Positions 53,275-61,638 of a DNA stretch of 64,000 nucleotides are shown piece by piece. The notes beneath the pieces were generated by a model, which was not told the origin of the DNA, ran no database searches, and saw only the letters and a program-made list of their open reading frames with translations. The translations under genes were made by a program, and so were the position numbers. The first letter of the stretch is position 1. Each line of letters opens with the position of its first letter. This DNA comes from Parabacteroides sp. PH5-46 (GTDB lineage Bacteria; Bacteroidota; Bacteroidia; Bacteroidales; Tannerellaceae): positions 1 through 64,000 of the forward strand of contig NZ_JARXXA010000006.1 of NCBI RefSeq assembly GCF_029892785.1, read 5' to 3'.

Positions 53275-53276
53275 AT

Positions 53277-54026
53277 ATGGAACTAAGCTGTGCAATAATA
53301 GACGATGAACCCTTGGCAGTCAGTTTGCTGGAAAGTTATGTCAAGAAGACTCCCTTCCTTAGGCTGGAAGGGATGTATAACAGCGCTATTAATGCACTTG
53401 CCGAGTTGGAAGAGCGGCCGGTAGACTTACTGTTTTTAGATATTCAAATGCCGGAGTTGAGTGGATTAGAGTTTTCACGCATCATAGAAAATGATACGCG
53501 TATCATTTTTACGACAGCTTTTGGGCAGTACGCGCTGGATAGTTACAAGGTGAATGCCTTGGACTATCTGCTGAAACCAATCAGCTATCCCGATTTCTTG
53601 CAATCGGCCAAAAAGGCTTTGCAGTGGTACGAAATGCTCCGCCGTCCTTCAGAAGGCGTTACTGAAGCAGCATCTTCTGCAAAGACAGAGCCGGAAACGA
53701 TATTCATTAAAAGCGAATACAAGCTCTTGCAAGTAGAATTAAGCAAAATACTCTATATTGAGGGTTTGAAAGACTATGTGAAAATCTATACGGAAGATGA
53801 GCTCCGGCCTATCCTCTCGCTTATGAGTATGAAGTCTATGGAAGAATTACTTCCGTCCAGCCGTTTCATCCGAGTGCATCGTTCCTTTATCGTTCAGCCG
53901 GAAAAGATAAAGGTGATAGATCGCAACCGTATCGTGTTTGGGAAAGAATATATTCCTATCTCAGATTCGTATAAAGATAAGTTTAATGAATTTCTTAGTC
54001 TGCATTCGTTGATTCCTAAGATGTAG
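53277..54026 (+). CDS. LytTR-family response regulator
   Basis: This 249-aa protein is read from ATG 53277, 2 bp after the kinase stop. The receiver has CAIIDDEPLAV (Asp9/10) and LLFLDIQMPELSG (Asp55), with LDYLLKPI. The LytTR DNA-binding domain covers about 140-245 (FIKSEYKLLQVELSKILYIE, YVKIYTEDE, RFIRVHRSFIV). It most likely autoregulates the efflux operon on sensing membrane or antibiotic stress. Confidence 0.94.
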   Translation: MELSCAIIDDEPLAVSLLESYVKKTPFLRLEGMYNSAINALAELEERPVDLLFLDIQMPELSGLEFSRIIENDTRIIFTTAFGQYALDSYKVNALDYLLKPISYPDFLQSAKKALQWYEMLRRPSEGVTEAASSAKTEPETIFIKSEYKLLQVELSKILYIEGLKDYVKIYTEDELRPILSLMSMKSMEELLPSSRFIRVHRSFIVQPEKIKVIDRNRIVFGKEYIPISDSYKDKFNEFLSLHSLIPKM

Positions 54027-54034
54027 GGCTGGGC

Positions 54035-54772
54035 TCAGAAGTAAAAGGGTAGGGCCTTATCAAGGGATTCCATCGCTCTGTATAGACTCCTGGGTAGTCG
54101 TTTCTGTTGGATTTCTTTGGACTTATCTTCGCACGTTTGATAGGGCTTTCCGTTGAAGTTATAAGTACGTGTTTCCACTAGCAAAGTAACTATCAAAAAG
54201 CCTATAAAGAAAGTGATAGTTCCTATTCGGCGGACGTTTTTTCTATCAAAACGAAGAAAGAGTTGAAGTGCAAGAATTATCAATGAAACAAAGCTGATAA
54301 CCAAAAATATATCATAGTTGTTCCACCACCAGATATTACCTGTTCCTCCTATATAGGTTTCCGATGGGAAGAACAATCTGACCCCTCCCCAAGAACCTGC
54401 AGGAGTAATCATATCCTCTAGCAGATGAATAACGAAACCAAAGAAAAAACCGAGAGGCAAAAGCCATTTCTTTCTGAATATAAGCCCCAGTATAAAAGCA
54501 ATTGCCAAAGCAGCAAGCAAAGAGTGCATGAATCCGTGATGGGAATACCAGAGTTTAGCCGAATAAATATCTTTCCCCGGATGAGCAAGATTAAAGATAC
54601 GACCGATGGTAGCATCAAATCCGGACCATAAACTAATGGCATCTATATCGGGTAAAGCGCTACCCAATGCAGAGAGACAAAGAGTAGCCCCTTTCTCCTT
54701 CCAGCTTCCTGCGTATAGCGAAAGACATCCGCCTACTGCTACACCCGATAGTGTATGGGTAAAAACATCCAT
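54035..54772 (-). CDS. Membrane-bound metal-dependent hydrolase (YdjM/LexA-regulated family)
   Basis: This 245-aa protein has MDVFTHTLSGVAVGG at the start, LGSALPDIDAIS and WYSHHGFMHSLLAALAI, then FGFVIHLLEDMITPAGSWGG. These metal-ligand-like His/Asp motifs are those of the YdjM family. About five membrane helices interrupt them. Function in the family is poorly known; a membrane hydrolase acting on lipid or carbohydrate is plausible. It is convergent with the LytTR regulator gene, 8 bp apart. Confidence 0.82.
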   Translation of the reverse strand: MDVFTHTLSGVAVGGCLSLYAGSWKEKGATLCLSALGSALPDIDAISLWSGFDATIGRIFNLAHPGKDIYSAKLWYSHHGFMHSLLAALAIAFILGLIFRKKWLLPLGFFFGFVIHLLEDMITPAGSWGGVRLFFPSETYIGGTGNIWWWNNYDIFLVISFVSLIILALQLFLRFDRKNVRRIGTITFFIGFLIVTLLVETRTYNFNGKPYQTCEDKSKEIQQKRLPRSLYRAMESLDKALPFYF

Positions 54773-54819
54773 ATGATAGCAAAGATAGAAAAAGGAGGCT
54801 ACATTTTCTTAAGATAGGG

Positions 54820-56160
54820 CTATAACTTCCAGTAAACCTCGATTTCTTTGACATAACGTACTAGATATAATCCGCTTGATTCTGACGTTATCTGTTCCAT
54901 TAATTGGTCATCAATATTGAAGTAAAGGATTGAATTGTTGTCGGTATAAAGATAATCTCCCTTTATTTGGATAGGTCTGATAGCAGCATCTGTTAGGATT
55001 TTATTGAAATCCGTCAGACTTTTGACACAGAGGTCATAAATTAATTGAGCTGCCGGAGCATCCGGTATTTTCCAATTTGGAATACCCTTATATACATATT
55101 TTGTAAGGGCTTCTTCCATCTTTGCTAGGGTCATGTGGTCTCCTTCTCCCGGCGACATAATTAATAAAGTGGCCTTTGTATCACTTTCATTATACACATC
55201 TAATACATAGCAGTCTTTATAAATGTCTCCCGGTGCAAGCATTTCGTTGGAGTAGTGTTCACCCTCCTCCTCTTTTCCCTCTTCTTTGTTGTTCTCATTA
55301 TCTGCTCCTTCACCGAATTCGAAGGTGATATTACGTTCGCCAGCCCAGTCTGTGCTGTTTATATTTCCGGTCAGTTCATATTCTCCAGGCTTGTATGTGG
55401 CGACAATTTCAGTTTTATAATTTGCTTCAATCGGTAGAGGCGCTTGGTATAAATATTCGCGTGATCCTTCGGTGTTCGTAAATATAACAGTGGCATTTAC
55501 CTTTTCGGAACCTGGTAGAATGAGTATGGGATTATCTGTTTCCCACTGTCCATCATCTACTTTCTTCAGCGAAAAAGATACTTCAGCTTTACCATCTCCT
55601 CCATATTGACCATTGAGGAGAACTTTTTCTTCCAATGGTTTTAGTTTCATTTGCACAGACGTTACATTTTCAGGTACATTCTGTATAGAAGAAGTTATCT
55701 GTGCAACAATCCTCTTTACGGTCATGCTTATATCTGCATTTTGCGTATTCTTGACAAGTATATGTATTGAGTCAGCAGCTAATTCTGCATGCTTATTGTC
55801 TCCTGTTTGCAAGATAATAGGTGAATCCGGAGAAGCTTCTTCCAAATCAGGTAAGACGTATTTTTCATCGGATGCTCCGGCAATAGCATACAGCGTATAA
55901 TTCCCCGGCGCCAACAGTAAAGAAAGATTTTCATTTGCAGATGCAATACTTTGACTCTCTACACACTTGTTATCAGAATCGAAAGCGTACACCGTAATAG
56001 GGAGAGGTAATTCACTATCGCTATCTGCATTACCAACTAGTACCCGAAATATGCTACTGGTGTCTTTAGTAGGATAGGTAAACTCGTCTGAATTTGTACA
56101 TGCAAACAAAGAAGCGAATAACAATAAGGTAGAAAAGCAAAAAATAGTTCTTGTTTTCAT
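54820..56160 (-). CDS. Mfa2/FimB-like fimbrillin-type lipoprotein
   Basis: This 446-aa lipoprotein has the signal LLFASLFACTNSDEF (Cys21). The N-terminal half resembles fimbrillin folds of the Mfa2/FimB type (FRVLVGNADSDSELPLPITVYAFDSDNK, LLLAPGNYTLYAIAG). An acidic linker (NENNKEEGKEEEGEHY) leads to a C-terminal domain of about 150 residues of unknown fold. No pilin or usher-like partner gene is next to it. Family membership is moderately supported; function may be anchoring or adhesion. Confidence 0.6.
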   Translation of the reverse strand: MKTRTIFCFSTLLLFASLFACTNSDEFTYPTKDTSSIFRVLVGNADSDSELPLPITVYAFDSDNKCVESQSIASANENLSLLLAPGNYTLYAIAGASDEKYVLPDLEEASPDSPIILQTGDNKHAELAADSIHILVKNTQNADISMTVKRIVAQITSSIQNVPENVTSVQMKLKPLEEKVLLNGQYGGDGKAEVSFSLKKVDDGQWETDNPILILPGSEKVNATVIFTNTEGSREYLYQAPLPIEANYKTEIVATYKPGEYELTGNINSTDWAGERNITFEFGEGADNENNKEEGKEEEGEHYSNEMLAPGDIYKDCYVLDVYNESDTKATLLIMSPGEGDHMTLAKMEEALTKYVYKGIPNWKIPDAPAAQLIYDLCVKSLTDFNKILTDAAIRPIQIKGDYLYTDNNSILYFNIDDQLMEQITSESSGLYLVRYVKEIEVYWKL

Positions 56161-56278
56161 TTTCTTTTTAGTTAAAGTTGTTAGGTTAATAAATGAAATG
56201 CAAAAAATAATAATAATGGCGCAAATGTATGCTTTTAAAATTCAAAATCAACAATAAAAAGAAAATAAAATGCAAAAA

Positions 56279-57178
56279 TTATTTTTTCTTATACTCTGCA
56301 GGAGACATATTAGTATGGCGTTTGAAAAATTTCCCGAAGGCAGATTGGTCGGAAAAATGCAGGATATCGGCTATTTGTTGAATAGAATATTCATTAGAGC
56401 GGAGAAGTATTTTAGCCTCTGCCATAATAGCTTTGTCTATGAGTTTATTTGCCGTACTACCTGTAGCGTTTTTCAATACCAGACTCAGGTATTGGGGGGT
56501 AATGAATAATTGTTCGGCATAAAAAGAAACTTCATGTTCTTCCTTACAGTGCTCCAACAATAATGTTAAGAACTTGTTTAATATCTCATCCTGACGACTC
56601 ATAGTATGTGTATGGAATTGCTCTTTTTTTACCATCAGGATATTGACCATTTCAAGAGAGAATGCTACGAGTGCATTTTTAATTACTTCCTTCTGCAACA
56701 AATGCGCCCGCAGATGTATTTTTTCTTTGATTAGCTCCATGCATGATATTAAAAGTTTCGTTTCCCCTTGTAAAAGTTCCACAATCGGATTATTGCGTAT
56801 TTCCATAAGGTTAGCAATAGAGGGGTGTATATGTTCCGGCCTGTTTTCCTGTATAAAGTCTAAATCTAGTAAGAGCATTTTTGCCTGAAAGTCGGATGAT
56901 GCTTCTTCGATCTGCAAGGTGTGACTCGGCATCAATATCAGGAAACAGTTGGAAGAAAGGTCATACGGGCGGTAATCCACGTATATCTTCATGGTTCCTT
57001 TCAGAACCAGGATACAGGTTAAGGTTGTCAGCCGGATAGTTGTCAGCCGGGCTTCTAATAAATAATCATTTGTTTCGTATTTGCTTAAATCGATAAGTAT
57101 TACCTTATCTTCAAAATTATCATACAATGTAAATAACTTCTTAAACTCATTAACGCCTACGGTATATATAGTTTTCAT
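56279..57178 (-). CDS. AraC-family transcriptional regulator
   Basis: This 299-aa protein has a cupin-like N-terminus (LVLKGTMKIYVDYRPYDLS, residues 55-110). The AraC helix-turn-helix region is about 205-299 (EVSFYAEQLFITPQYLSLVLK, YSIQQIADILHFSDQSAFGKFFKRHTNMSPAEYKKK). It is divergent from the lpxC-like gene across a 300-bp gap and is the closest candidate to regulate the lpxC-tetR-efflux locus, or the fimbrillin-like gene downstream. Confidence 0.87.
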   Translation of the reverse strand: MKTIYTVGVNEFKKLFTLYDNFEDKVILIDLSKYETNDYLLEARLTTIRLTTLTCILVLKGTMKIYVDYRPYDLSSNCFLILMPSHTLQIEEASSDFQAKMLLLDLDFIQENRPEHIHPSIANLMEIRNNPIVELLQGETKLLISCMELIKEKIHLRAHLLQKEVIKNALVAFSLEMVNILMVKKEQFHTHTMSRQDEILNKFLTLLLEHCKEEHEVSFYAEQLFITPQYLSLVLKNATGSTANKLIDKAIMAEAKILLRSNEYSIQQIADILHFSDQSAFGKFFKRHTNMSPAEYKKK

Positions 57179-57364
57179 TATGGGAAGAATTAAGTGAGGG
57201 TTATATTACATAATACATGACGAAGCAAAAATAATAAAATATCGGATATCTATCTTATTTGCGATGTTTATCTTTCATCTTTTTGTTCGAAATAGATATT
57301 TAATTTGAACCAGTAAATGTTAATTACGGAATGCTCTTTGAGGGGGCGAAGTGCAATATTCATG

Positions 57365-57404
57365 TTTTAAACCAAACGATTCCATAGTTAAACAAAATTG
57401 GTTT
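57365..57404. promoter_or_regulatory. Candidate operator upstream of lpxC (half-site TTTTAAACCA)
   Basis: TTTTAAACCA lies at 57365-57374 and an opposite TTGGTTT at 57398-57404. A weaker TTTGAACCA lies at 57304-57312. The same half-site recurs at 58482 and 58542 around the tetR gene, so a shared regulator is plausible. The rest of the 57179-57478 gap shows nothing else clear. Confidence 0.4.
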
Positions 57405-57478
57405 CCCCCATTACCATGATATTTGTTTCAAAAATGACCATAATACGAAAACAATAATAACGTAAAAAGAGATCAGTC

Positions 57479-58429
57479 ATGGAAAAGCAACGAACATTGA
57501 AGAGTAGTTTCTCTCTGGAAGGTAAAGGTTTACACACAGGTGTATATACGAAGATCACCTTTCATCCGGCACCTGAGAACCATGGGTATAAAATCAGACG
57601 AACGGATATACTGGGAAAGCCGCTGATTGAAGCATTGACGGAGAATGTAGTCAATACGCAAAGGAGCACGACATTGTCAAACAGGGGTGTGCGGGTTAGT
57701 ACTGTAGAACATGCCTTGGCTGCCCTGTACGGCTGTGAGATAGACAATTGCCTGATAGATATTGATGGTCCGGAATTTCCTATTCTGGATGGTAGTGCGA
57801 AGATATATGTAGCGAATATAAAGGAGGCGGGGATTCGCTTCCAGAATGCAGAAAGAGAATATATTCGCTTTAATCACAAAAGGATACAGGTGAAAGATGA
57901 GGAAACCGGCTCTTCATTGTTGCTTTTGCCCAGTGATACATTCAGTATTCAGGTAAAAATAGCATTCGACTCGGAAATCCTGGATATGCAATATGCATCG
58001 TTAACTAATCTGACTCATTTCGCGCTCGAAACGGCTCCGGCCAGAACATTTGTTTTTGTGAAAGAAATCAGGCTATTAGTAGAGAAAAACCTCATTAAAG
58101 GAGGGGATCTGGATAATGCAATAGTGATATATGATACCCCTATGTCGCAGGATGAATTCAATAAACTGGCAGGCCTAACAGGTTTGAAACATAAGGATGC
58201 CAACAACTTAGGATATATAATGAATGAGCCTTTGCAGTATATAAATGAACCTGCGCGACATAAATTACTGGATGTACTTGGTGATCTTGCTCTGACAGGT
58301 GGATTTATCAAGGGTACTGTTATAGCTAATTGTCCGGGGCATACGATCAATACACGCTTTGCACAGCTCATACGCGACAAACACCTCTATGAAGAACAAA
58401 AGAAAAGTGTGCTGAAATACGTAGTGTAA
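57479..58429 (+). CDS. lpxC: Stand-alone LpxC-type UDP-3-O-acyl-GlcNAc deacetylase paralogue
   Basis: This 316-aa protein has the full LpxC pattern: TLKSSFSLEGKGLHTG at the start, NTQRSTTLS, and STVEHALAAL with Glu77 and His78. IDNCLIDIDGPEFPILDGSA follows, then HKLLDVLGD with His261, Asp265 and Asp269, and NCPGHTINT with His288. The spacing matches the zinc site and catalytic residues of Escherichia coli LpxC (His79, His238, Asp242, Asp246, His265). In Bacteroidota the housekeeping gene is normally an LpxC-FabZ fusion; this one lacks FabZ and sits next to a TetR regulator and an efflux pump. It is probably a second, specialised copy for lipid A. Confidence 0.88.
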   Translation: MEKQRTLKSSFSLEGKGLHTGVYTKITFHPAPENHGYKIRRTDILGKPLIEALTENVVNTQRSTTLSNRGVRVSTVEHALAALYGCEIDNCLIDIDGPEFPILDGSAKIYVANIKEAGIRFQNAEREYIRFNHKRIQVKDEETGSSLLLLPSDTFSIQVKIAFDSEILDMQYASLTNLTHFALETAPARTFVFVKEIRLLVEKNLIKGGDLDNAIVIYDTPMSQDEFNKLAGLTGLKHKDANNLGYIMNEPLQYINEPARHKLLDVLGDLALTGGFIKGTVIANCPGHTINTRFAQLIRDKHLYEEQKKSVLKYVV

Positions 58430-58481
58430 GTCCTTTTTCATACTAAAATGTATCGGTAGACTCTGCTATCGGTGATGTTTA

Positions 58482-58551
58482 TTTTGAACCAATTTATGGT
58501 CGAAAAGGATTATTATGCTCAAAAGAAACGAATAATATGCATTTTAAACCA
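58482..58551. promoter_or_regulatory. Inverted-repeat operator and extra half-site upstream of tetR
   Basis: The arms TTTTGAACCA (58482-58491) and TGGTCGAAAA (58497-58506) flank ATTTA and match at 8 of 10 positions, typical of a TetR operator. A further TTTTAAACCA lies at 58542-58551, 7 bp before the ATG at 58559. Autorepression by the TetR protein is the likely use. Confidence 0.5.
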
Positions 58552-58558
58552 AATTTAA

Positions 58559-59167
58559 ATGATACGCAATCAAATTATGTCAACAGCGTTAGACCTTTTT
58601 TCTCAATACGGGATTAAGAAGGTAAGCATGAACGATATTGCCCGTAGTCTGCATATCTCAAAGCGGACATTATACCAGCATTTTGAAGATAAAGAAGAGC
58701 TTCTGTCGGATGGACTGGCATATCAGGATGAACAATTGAAAAACTTATGGAAGGAATTGGAGAAAGGTCCTTATACTGTGTTGGATACAATACTTCTTTT
58801 CTTTCGCGAAATAATGAAGCGTCCCAAATGGTACAGCCGCAAATTTTATGAAGAACTGGAACTATTCCCAACTGTCTCCGAGAAAAGAAGAATACAGGCT
58901 AAGGCTCTTGAAGATAATCTTTTGAAACTTCTGAAGCGTGGCGTTGATGAGGGTGTGTTTGAAAGTAATGTCAATTTCGGAATTGTTGTGAAGTTGGCTC
59001 GAAAACAAATTCAGAGGTATTATCCCTCCAAGTCGTTTGCCGATTTTTCCAATGTAGAGGTTTATGAAACCATCTTGTTTGCCTTTCTACGGGGTATCTG
59101 TACAGAAGAGGGGCGTAAGATATTGGATCGGTGGTTCGTATCGAAGCAATTATATAATATTCACTAA
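58559..59167 (+). CDS. TetR-family transcriptional regulator
   Basis: This 202-aa protein has the TetR DNA-binding N-terminus: MIRNQIMSTALDLFSQYGIK, then VSMNDIARSLHISKRTLYQHFEDKEEL at residues 22-48. The C-terminal ligand domain is helical and not closely classifiable. It stands 129 bp behind lpxC and 42 bp before the TolC gene, which points to control of lpxC and of the efflux pump. The inverted repeat just upstream is its likely autoregulatory site. Confidence 0.92.
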   Translation: MIRNQIMSTALDLFSQYGIKKVSMNDIARSLHISKRTLYQHFEDKEELLSDGLAYQDEQLKNLWKELEKGPYTVLDTILLFFREIMKRPKWYSRKFYEELELFPTVSEKRRIQAKALEDNLLKLLKRGVDEGVFESNVNFGIVVKLARKQIQRYYPSKSFADFSNVEVYETILFAFLRGICTEEGRKILDRWFVSKQLYNIH

Positions 59168-59209
59168 TAAATAAATGGATTTAGGTTATTCTTTTAAAAT
59201 GAAAACGAG

Positions 59210-60580
59210 ATGAAGAAAATTGTGAGAAAGAAGGTGTTGTTGTTGCTGTGGGTTGTATTGCCCCTTTGGGGATTTTCTCCTCTCATGGCGCAACAAAAGT
59301 TGGAACTTAATCTGGATCAGGCATTGGAGATTGCTCTGAGCGAGAATCCCACCGTGAAGGTCGCCGACCAGGAAATTGAAAAGAGGAAGTATGCGGAAAA
59401 AGGTTCTTATGCCTCCTTGTTTCCTCAGATAAACTTTAATGGGGATTACTTACGAACGCTGAAAAAGCAGGTAATGTATATGGACATGGATGTAGACCTG
59501 GGTGGCATAGAAATACCAGGCATGGACATGAGCGACGGAATAGCAGTAGGCCGGAAGAATAACTGGACACTGGGTTTCAACGCATCCATGCCCTTGGTGA
59601 ATGCTTCGCTATGGAAAAGCCTGTCTATTTCCGGAAAAGATGTAGAAATGGCTGTTGAACAAGCCCGCTCTTCCAGGATAGATATGGTGAATCAGGTGAA
59701 AAACAGTTACTATGCCGTTTTATTGGCGAATGACTCCTATCGTGTTTTTAAGAATAGCTATGATAATGCAATGGAAAACTATGTCGATATAAAACAAAAG
59801 TACGAACACGGAACAGTCCCAGAGTATGATTTGATCCGGGCTGAAGTAACGGTACGCAATACAGAGCCCAACTTGCTTCAGGCGGAAAACTCGCTTACGT
59901 TGGCAAAATGGCAGTTGAAGGCCTTACTTGGGATGGACCTGGATATTGAAATTGAATGTATGGGACAGTTAAGTGATTTCGAACCTCTGTTGTATAGCGA
60001 CTATTTATCTTTGGATACCTCCCTTAACGACAATACAACGCTAAAACAAATAGACATTCAAAACCAACAACTAAAGAAGACACTAACGATGCAGAAGTTT
60101 GATTATCTGCCTACTTTGTCATTAGCGGCCAATTACAACTGGATGGCAATGAATAATAATTTCAAGTTCGGCGATTACAAATGGAATCCCTATTCTACGG
60201 TAGGCGTATCACTTACTATCCCTATCTTCTCAGGAGGAAGCAGGTATCATAAAGTGAAGCAAACGCAGGTTTCTATCCATCAGTTGCAGTTGCAGCGGGA
60301 TGATACGGAACGTAATCTGCAACTGGCGGTAAAGCAACAATTAGACAATATGAATACCTGTATGAAACAGTTTAATGCAGCTCAGAAAGGGGTGGAGCAG
60401 GCTGAACGAGGATATGAAATATCCCGGAAACGCTATGACACCGGAGCCGGTACCCAGCTTGAGATGAATGATTCCGAACTGGGGCTTACGCAAGCCCGGC
60501 TAAACCTGAACCAGTCTATCTATAGCTATATGGTAGCTAAGTCGGATCTTGAAAAGATAACAGGAAAATATAACAACTAA
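59210..60580 (+). CDS. TolC-family outer-membrane efflux protein of RND pump
   Basis: This 456-aa protein has a signal peptide (residues 1-27, LWGFSPLMAQQ). The TolC repeats are LNLDQALEIALSENPTVKVADQEI, NYVDIKQKYEHGTVPEYDLIRAEVTV and YEISRKRYDTGAGTQLEMND. Other visible elements are the FNASMPLVNASLW strand and the MQKFDYLPTLSLAANY beginning of the second half. It serves the RND pump encoded by the next two genes. Confidence 0.93.
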   Translation: MKKIVRKKVLLLLWVVLPLWGFSPLMAQQKLELNLDQALEIALSENPTVKVADQEIEKRKYAEKGSYASLFPQINFNGDYLRTLKKQVMYMDMDVDLGGIEIPGMDMSDGIAVGRKNNWTLGFNASMPLVNASLWKSLSISGKDVEMAVEQARSSRIDMVNQVKNSYYAVLLANDSYRVFKNSYDNAMENYVDIKQKYEHGTVPEYDLIRAEVTVRNTEPNLLQAENSLTLAKWQLKALLGMDLDIEIECMGQLSDFEPLLYSDYLSLDTSLNDNTTLKQIDIQNQQLKKTLTMQKFDYLPTLSLAANYNWMAMNNNFKFGDYKWNPYSTVGVSLTIPIFSGGSRYHKVKQTQVSIHQLQLQRDDTERNLQLAVKQQLDNMNTCMKQFNAAQKGVEQAERGYEISRKRYDTGAGTQLEMNDSELGLTQARLNLNQSIYSYMVAKSDLEKITGKYNN

Positions 60581-60608
60581 TTAGCATACAATAAAACAAG
60601 ATAATAAG

Positions 60609-61613
60609 ATGAAAACAAGGAATGTATTACCACTGGCAGTATTGGTTTTGCTGACAGCCTGCTCTAAAGATAAAGGAACAACTGAAAAGCAGGATGAGAA
60701 AGTGATGGTGAAAGTAGAAACGGTACACGTGCAGGATGTAGAACAGACGAACGAATTTACAGCTACGGTTCAGGCCAATATAACCAATAAGATTGCCCCA
60801 CAATCGCCTGTGCGCATAGAAAAACTGCATGTAGAAGTAGGCGATCATATAAGAGCCGGTCAACTACTTGCTACCATGGATGCTACCAATCTGAAACAAA
60901 CGAAAATACAAATGGATAATCAGGAAGTTGAGTTCAAGCGGATTGATGAATTATACCGGGTAGGAGGAGCTTCCAAATCGGCTTGGGATGCTCAGAAAAC
61001 AGCTTTGGACGTAAGCCGGGAAGCGTATCGTAACTTAGAGGAAAACAATAAACTGCTAAGTCCTGTATCTGGGGTCGTTACCGCTCGTAATTATGATAAC
61101 GGCGATATGTACGGAGGAACGGAAGTCTATGTAATAGAGCAGATTCGCCCGGTTAAGCTGATCGTCAATGTGTCTGAAAGTTTCTTTACTCAGGTAAAGA
61201 AGGGGATGCCTGTCAGTGTAAAACTGGATGTTTATGGAGATGAAGTGTTTGAAGGAAAAGTAAGTTTGCTCTATCCCACCATCGACCCGGCCACCCGCAC
61301 TTTTCCGGTTGAAATACGTATAGATAACAATGATGAGCGGGTACGCCCGGGTATGTTTGCCCGTGTAACGATGAACTTTGGGACAAAACCTCATGTAGTG
61401 GCTCCTGATCAGGCAATTGTGAAGCAGGCAGGCTCCGGCGACCGCTATATATATGTATGCAAGAACGGAAGGGTTTCTTATAATAAAGTAGAGCTGGGGC
61501 GCCGGATGGGCAACCGCTACGAAGTAATTTCCGGTGTAGAAGATGGCGACCAGGTGGTAATAGCCGGTATAAATCGTCTGATGAACGGAATGGAAGTTGA
61601 AATTGTGAATTAA
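60609..61613 (+). CDS. RND efflux periplasmic adaptor (AcrA/MexA type) lipoprotein
   Basis: This 334-aa lipoprotein has the signal AVLVLLTACSKDKG (Cys18). The lipoyl-like halves are NKIAPQSPVRIEKLHVEVGDHIRAGQLLATMD and NNKLLSPVSGVVTARNYDNGD. A short helical hairpin lies between them (RIDELYRVGGASKSAWDAQK), and the beta-barrel with the membrane-proximal domain completes the adaptor. It starts 28 bp after the TolC gene and 25 bp before the RND permease. Confidence 0.93.
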   Translation: MKTRNVLPLAVLVLLTACSKDKGTTEKQDEKVMVKVETVHVQDVEQTNEFTATVQANITNKIAPQSPVRIEKLHVEVGDHIRAGQLLATMDATNLKQTKIQMDNQEVEFKRIDELYRVGGASKSAWDAQKTALDVSREAYRNLEENNKLLSPVSGVVTARNYDNGDMYGGTEVYVIEQIRPVKLIVNVSESFFTQVKKGMPVSVKLDVYGDEVFEGKVSLLYPTIDPATRTFPVEIRIDNNDERVRPGMFARVTMNFGTKPHVVAPDQAIVKQAGSGDRYIYVCKNGRVSYNKVELGRRMGNRYEVISGVEDGDQVVIAGINRLMNGMEVEIVN

Positions 61614-61638
61614 TCACTAATCGTTAAATATTAAGAAT

